Shown: one piece after another, positions 31,687-35,558 of the stretch | How the letters are laid out: every line of letters begins with the position of its first letter | How positions within the stretch are numbered: the stretch's first letter is position 1 | Assembly (NCBI GenBank): GCA_022793895.1 | Contig: JAAWDS010000020.1 | Coordinates: 1-35,558, forward strand | From: Provencibacterium sp. | GTDB taxonomy: Bacteria; Bacillota; Clostridia; Oscillospirales; Ruminococcaceae | DNA length: 35,558 nucleotides | Reading direction: 5' to 3' | The notes under the pieces: model-generated | Told to the model about the DNA's origin: nothing | What the model saw: the letters and a program-made list of their open reading frames with translations, nothing else | Databases searched by the model: none | Program-made: the position numbers and the translations under genes

Positions 31687-32508
31687 TTAACCCAACTTGG
31701 GTTGCAGCCTTTTTTCATTCTGAACGGCGCTTTTCTTCGGGATCCGGACGGTAAAGCAGATGAAATCGCCGTCCTCATCCCGTTCCGCCTTGGCGTTAAT
31801 GCCCGCCTGCTTCATCGTCTCTACCGCCTTATTGATGGTGTTGATGAACAGCCGGACATCCTTCAAAATCAGCATCCGGGTCTGCCGGGGGCGCTGCTTC
31901 TCCAACAGGTCGGCAATATAGCGCTCCGACTGCGCAACGTTCAGCGTCCGGCGGCAGATGTGCTCAATCGCCTCCAGCTGCGCTTCCGGCGTCTCCAGCT
32001 TCAGCAGACACCGGGCGTGGCGCTCGGTCAGGCCATATTCTAAAATTTTCGCGCGCGCCTCCGGGCTCAGGCGCAGAAGCCGCAGCTTGTTGGCAACGGT
32101 CGATTGCGCCATGCCCAGCTTCTGGGCAATCTCGCTCTGGCTGACCCCGTGCGCCTTCATCAGTCCGCCGATAGCATAGGCTTGTTCAAAACAATTCAGA
32201 TCGGCGCGCTGGAGGTTTTCAATGAGGGCGAGCGTGCTGGAGGTCAGCGCATCCATGTTCTCCACAATGGCCGGTATCTCTTGGTTCCCAAGCCGCTTAA
32301 AGGCCCGCAGCCTGCGTTCCCCGGCTATCAGCTCATAACCCTTCGGCATCCGCCGGACGCTGATCGGCTGAAGGAGGCCGTTCTGCTGAATACTCCCGGC
32401 CAGCTCGGCCAAGCCCTCCTCTGAAAAATCCCGGCGGGGCTGATCCGGGTTCGGATAAACCTCCTGGACGGGAATCAATACTACCTGATTGACAATCCGT
32501 TCGCTCAT
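31687..32508 (-). CDS. noc: ParB-family nucleoid occlusion protein Noc
   Basis: A 273-residue ParB/Noc family DNA-binding CTP-switch protein. The N-terminal ParB domain has VYPNPDQPRRDF, LQPISVRRMPKGYELIAGERRLRAFKRLG (about 40-75) and the ENLQRADLNCFEQA region. The central helix-turn-helix is GVSQSEIAQKLGMAQSTVANKLRLLRL (about 117-145), and a C-terminal dimer domain follows. Its place right after mnmG-rsmG is where noc sits in Bacillus, so Noc rather than Spo0J is preferred. The ATG at 32508 is behind AGGGAAAGGG. The soj-spo0J pair that follows noc in Bacillus is absent here. Confidence 0.88.
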   Translation of the reverse strand: MSERIVNQVVLIPVQEVYPNPDQPRRDFSEEGLAELAGSIQQNGLLQPISVRRMPKGYELIAGERRLRAFKRLGNQEIPAIVENMDALTSSTLALIENLQRADLNCFEQAYAIGGLMKAHGVSQSEIAQKLGMAQSTVANKLRLLRLSPEARAKILEYGLTERHARCLLKLETPEAQLEAIEHICRRTLNVAQSERYIADLLEKQRPRQTRMLILKDVRLFINTINKAVETMKQAGINAKAERDEDGDFICFTVRIPKKSAVQNEKRLQPKLG

Positions 32509-32620
32509 GTCCCTTTCCCTTCCTGTCGATAGACGTCCTTCCGCTTTCAAGCGGGGGCATGCGCCCGGCCTAAAAGGCTATCCCCGCCTGGGAGACGGGC
32601 CTTTCTCCCGGAAATCTTCT

Positions 32621-32655
32621 ATAAAAAAATCCTGTTGCCGGGTTGCAACAGGATT
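32621..32655 (-). terminator. Terminator between rsmG and noc
   Basis: An 11-bp perfect stem (32628-32638 with 32645-32655). The minus-strand RNA ends in ATTTTTTTATA after the stem. It separates the mnmG-rsmG transcript from noc. Confidence 0.88.
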
Positions 32656-32729
32656 ATATCACATATTTCCCAATTATTACCAGAACAATCGATCGCGCCA
32701 ATCCCCTGCGTTCTGCACAAAAGCCCTTT

Positions 32730-33440
32730 CTACAAAGGGTTTTTTGCCATTTTAGCGGAGGGACGGGGATATTTCGGCGGTGTTTGCGATATTTTTTTGA
32801 TGATAACGATCGCCCGCTCCCCCTCTATGGGCAATTGGAACCGGCGCACGCCAACCAGCTTCCCGCCGAGCAGCGAGACAGCGCGCCCGGCCGCCTCCAA
32901 TTCCTCCTCCACGCCGCGCGACTTCAGGGCGGTGAACACCCCGCCCACCTTCGCCAAGGGCAGGCAATATTCACAGAGGACCGGCAGCGAGGCCACCGCC
33001 CGCGCCGTTACCACATCGAACTGCTCCCGCAGCGCGGGCTGCCGGCCCGCATCCTCAGCGCGCAGGTGCAGCGTTTCATAGGAGAGGTTCAGCCGCTGCG
33101 AAAGCTCCTGCAAGAATACAATCCGCTTGCGCAGGCTGTCTAGCAGGGTGAGCGAGAGATCCGGCCGCAGCAGCTTGAGCGGGACGCCTGGAAACCCGGC
33201 CCCCGTTCCGACATCCGCCAGCCTGGCCCCCGGCGCAAGCGGCTCCGCCGCGGCCAGCAGGAGGCTATCCAGAAAATGCTTGCGCGCAATCTCTTCCGGA
33301 TCGGTAATGGCCGTTAAGTTGACCTTCTCGTTGTAGGCGGCGAGGAACTCCGCATATTCATCCAGCTTTTCCAATACCGGCGGTTCGAGCGAAAGGCCGT
33401 AGGCGGCCGCCCAATCCTTCAATTTATCGGTTGGTATCAT
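32730..33440 (-). CDS. rsmG: 16S rRNA (guanine-527-N7)-methyltransferase
   Basis: Methylates G527 of 16S rRNA with S-adenosylmethionine (formerly GidB). The 236-residue protein has the family's normal length. It begins with helices carrying [25 protein letters not shown] and then the SAM loop [33 protein letters not shown] (about 67-100), followed by [17 protein letters not shown]. It overlaps the mnmG end by 17 bases and so is translated from the same message. Confidence 0.97.
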   Translation of the reverse strand: MIPTDKLKDWAAAYGLSLEPPVLEKLDEYAEFLAAYNEKVNLTAITDPEEIARKHFLDSLLLAAAEPLAPGARLADVGTGAGFPGVPLKLLRPDLSLTLLDSLRKRIVFLQELSQRLNLSYETLHLRAEDAGRQPALREQFDVVTARAVASLPVLCEYCLPLAKVGGVFTALKSRGVEEELEAAGRAVSLLGGKLVGVRRFQLPIEGERAIVIIKKISQTPPKYPRPSAKMAKNPL

Positions 33441-35370
33441 CCTGATAACCCCTTTCTTCGGGCTTCTGCCGTACCGGCAGTTCCTTCATCCTCTCCCGCT
33501 TCTGCCTCTCCGCCTCCAGATAGATGATCAGCACCGAGATATCCGCCGGGCTGACCCCCGATATCCGGGACGCCTGTCCCAACGAAAGGGGGCGGATCCG
33601 CATGAGCTTTTCCGCCGCCTCCAGCCGCAGCCCGGGGATGGACCGGTAGTCCGTCTGTTCCGAAAGGGGATGGCTCTCCAGCCGGCGCATTTGCTCCACC
33701 TGCGCCAGCTGCTTGCGGATATAGCCCTCATATTTGACCTCGATTTCGACCTGCTCCTCCACCGCCGCAGGCAGGGCGGGGGCCTCCGGATCCAGGGCGG
33801 CCAGTTCCCGGTAGCCGAGCTGCGGGCGGCGCAGCAGCGCGGTAAACGGCGTCCCGGTGGAAACCGGGGCCGTTCCACGTGAAACGAGCAGCGCGTTCAG
33901 CGCCTCGCTGGGCGGCAGCACCCGGCGGCCGATCCGCTTTAGCTCCTCATCGCGCAGCCGCTTCTTCTCCTGGAAGGCGTGGTAACGCCGGTCATCCACC
34001 AATCCAATCTCCCTTCCCAGCGGGGTCAGGCGGATATCCGCGTTGTCCTGCCGCAGCAGCAGGCGGTATTCCGAGCGGGAGGTCATCATCCGGTAGGGCT
34101 CGTTGCAGCCCTTGGTAACGAGATCGTCGATCAGCGTCCCGATATAGGATCCGGCGCGTTCCAGGATTACGGGCGGCTTGCCCTGCACCGAACGGGCGGC
34201 GTTGACGCCCGCCAGCAGCCCCTGCGCGGCCGCCTCCTCATAGCCGGAGGTCCCGTTGAACTGCCCTGCCCCATAGAGTCCCCCAAGGCCGATAAACTCC
34301 AGCGTGGGCAGCAGCGAGAGGGGATCGATGCAGTCATACTCAATCGCATAGGCGTTGCGCATGATCTCCACATGCTCCAGGCCCCGGCAGGTGCGGTAGA
34401 GCGCTATCTGCACCTCCTCCGGCAAGGAGGAGGACATCCCCTGCAAATACATCTCCTCGGTATCCATCCCCATCGGCTCCACAAAGAACTGATGGCGGGG
34501 CTTGTCGGAAAACCGCACCACCTTATCCTCGATGCTTGGGCAGTAGCGCGGGCCGATTCCCTCGATCTTCCCGCCATAGAGCGGGGAGCGGTGGAGATTC
34601 TCCCGAATGACGGCATGGGTCGCTTCGTTGGTATAGCCGATGTGGCAGAGCACCTTATTTTCCAGCGGGCCCTCGGTCATAAACGAAAAGGGGACGATCT
34701 CCTCGTCGCCCGGCTGCTCCTCCAGGGCGGAAAAATCAATCGACCGGCGGCTAAGCCGGGCGGGCGTGCCGGTTTTAAAGCGCCGGAGCGGAATGCCGTG
34801 CGCACGCAGCGAATCCGAGAGGGTGTTGCAGGGATGCAGCCCGTCCGGCCCGCTGTTTTCGCTGTATTCCCCCACAAAGATCCGGCCGTTCAGATAGGTG
34901 CCCGAACAGATGATCACCGTCTCGACCTGGTAGCAGGCGCCCAACGCCGTCGTCACCGAACAGACCCGCCCGTTCCCGGCGCCGATGGCCGCAACCTCCG
35001 CCTGCTTGAGCGTCAGCCCCTCCTGTTTCTCCAGTACCTGTTTCATATAGGCATGGTAGGCGCGCCGATCCGACTGCACCCGGAGCGAATGCACCGCAGG
35101 GCCCTTACCCCGGTTGAGCATCCGGCTCTGAAGGAAGGTGGCGTCCGCCGCCTTGCCCATCTCGCCGCCCAACGCATCGATCTCCCGGACCAGGCAGCCC
35201 TTCGCCGTGCCGCCAATCGAGGGATTGCAGGGCATGTTGGCGATCGCATCGAGCGATAGGGTAAACAGAATGGTGCGCGCGCCCAGCCGCGCGGCGGCGA
35301 GCGCCGCTTCAATGCCTGCGTGTCCCGCGCCGATGACCGCCACCTCGTAGCTCCCGGCCTGATATTCCAT
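33424..35370 (-). CDS. mnmG: tRNA uridine-5-carboxymethylaminomethyl modification enzyme MnmG
   Basis: With MnmE and FAD it installs the cmnm5 group on the wobble uridine of several tRNAs. The 648-residue product has the N-terminal FAD loop [12 protein letters not shown] (about 12-23), [57 protein letters not shown] and the C-terminal helical domain. The ATG at 35370 follows AGAGAGGA; the frame stays open upstream through repeat DNA without a site. It leads the mnmG-rsmG message. A parS-like sequence lies inside its 3' third. mnmE, usually just upstream, would be beyond the right edge. Confidence 0.97.
   Translation of the reverse strand: MEYQAGSYEVAVIGAGHAGIEAALAAARLGARTILFTLSLDAIANMPCNPSIGGTAKGCLVREIDALGGEMGKAADATFLQSRMLNRGKGPAVHSLRVQSDRRAYHAYMKQVLEKQEGLTLKQAEVAAIGAGNGRVCSVTTALGACYQVETVIICSGTYLNGRIFVGEYSENSGPDGLHPCNTLSDSLRAHGIPLRRFKTGTPARLSRRSIDFSALEEQPGDEEIVPFSFMTEGPLENKVLCHIGYTNEATHAVIRENLHRSPLYGGKIEGIGPRYCPSIEDKVVRFSDKPRHQFFVEPMGMDTEEMYLQGMSSSLPEEVQIALYRTCRGLEHVEIMRNAYAIEYDCIDPLSLLPTLEFIGLGGLYGAGQFNGTSGYEEAAAQGLLAGVNAARSVQGKPPVILERAGSYIGTLIDDLVTKGCNEPYRMMTSRSEYRLLLRQDNADIRLTPLGREIGLVDDRRYHAFQEKKRLRDEELKRIGRRVLPPSEALNALLVSRGTAPVSTGTPFTALLRRPQLGYRELAALDPEAPALPAAVEEQVEIEVKYEGYIRKQLAQVEQMRRLESHPLSEQTDYRSIPGLRLEAAEKLMRIRPLSLGQASRISGVSPADISVLIIYLEAERQKRERMKELPVRQKPEERGYQDDTNR
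33871..33886. promoter_or_regulatory. parS-like ParB-binding site inside mnmG
   Basis: CGTTCCACGTGAAACG matches the Bacillus parS consensus TGTTNCACGTGAAACA at 14 of 16 positions, with the whole core GTTCCACGTGAAAC intact. It is a near palindrome within the mnmG coding sequence. Its position next to noc, in the origin-proximal block, is where parS sites are expected. Confidence 0.7.
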
Positions 35371-35392
35371 ATGGACATCCTCTCTTGATAAA

Positions 35393-35558
35393 AATAGACG
35401 CCGAAGGCGGATATTTTTCGGCCGTCTGTCTCGGTTGCCGCGCAAGCGGCGAGAGACAGGGCCAACAATGATTCTTTATCGCGCAGCGATAAAGAATAGA
35501 CGCCGAAGGCGGATATTTTCCGGCCGTCTGTCTCGGTTGCCGCGCAAGCGGCGAGAGA
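35393..35558. repeat. 64-bp direct repeat pair with hairpins upstream of mnmG
   Basis: Two 64-bp copies (35393-35456 and 35495-35558) differ at one base and have a period of 102 bases. Each copy holds two stem-loops: an imperfect GACGCCGAA/TTCGGCCGTC stem and TCTCG...GCCGC-GCAA-GCGGC-GAGA. The 38-base spacer contains a perfect 12-bp hairpin (35471-35482 with 35486-35497). The repeat reaches the window edge and may continue. Confidence 0.93.

Noticed and set aside
31563-31754. Plus-strand frame of 63 codons with a TTGACA upstream
   Set aside because: It runs through the noc terminator and into the antisense of noc; there is no ribosome site and no -10 at proper spacing.
32602-32616. Possible Noc-binding site upstream of noc (TTTCTCCCGGAAAT)
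   Set aside because: Only 10 of 14 positions match the Bacillus ATTTCCCGGGAAAT site, and the central palindrome is broken; too weak to call.
33979-35259. Long plus-strand open frame opposite mnmG
   Set aside because: Antisense shadow of mnmG with no motif.

Overview
The window looks like chromosomal DNA from a GC-rich member of the Clostridia (Firmicutes; an Oscillospirales/Ruminococcaceae-type genome is my inference). Supporting signs are strong purine-rich Shine-Dalgarno sites, extended -10 promoters, frequent GTG/TTG starts, an mnmG-rsmG-noc block, a YdbS/YdbT PH-domain pair, a LexA/DinR-type SOS box on uvrB, and a fermentative L-lactate dehydrogenase. I see no phage, insertion sequence, CRISPR array, rRNA or tRNA. 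Most genes are core metabolism, repair, RNA modification or cell envelope.

Layout. 1-828: 3' part of a DUF4397-type surface protein behind 19-residue tandem repeats. 1003-3691 (minus): Usp-like protein and alpha/beta hydrolase, a terminator, then ldh. 4056-13581 (plus): ten co-directional genes behind one good promoter: a GtrB-type glycosyltransferase, EpsG-like protein 1, an RluA-type pseudouridine synthase, a membrane-anchored SGNH hydrolase, mtnN, luxS, a GH18 lipoprotein coupled to luxS, mutY and EpsG-like protein 2. 14001-17894 (plus): radC, uvrB and an EamA transporter. 18058-21493 (minus): nadE, an ACT-domain protein and a DUF711 protein, ending in a 16-bp tandem array. 21751-24054 (plus): a PHP phosphatase and a patatin. 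24209-28298 (minus): tex-ydbS-ydbT. 28961-31523 (plus): an ABC exporter with a possible leader peptide, then an AT-rich orphan lipoprotein. 31687-35370 (minus): mnmG-rsmG-noc, the origin-proximal block, with a parS-like site inside mnmG.

How the genes may work together. The 4-13.6 kb block combines exopolysaccharide-type membrane enzymes (glycosyltransferase, two EpsG-like proteins, SGNH hydrolase, GH18 hydrolase) with the two enzymes that make AI-2 from S-adenosylhomocysteine (MtnN, LuxS). The nadE product has a normal synthetase domain but its amidase half lacks all three recognisable catalytic residues, so it probably uses free ammonia. The most unusual non-coding parts are the palindromic repeats upstream of the ABC exporter (with a compensatory base change), the possible translational-attenuation leader just before that exporter, the 64-bp repeats upstream of mnmG, and a set of strong terminators that share the same stem core.
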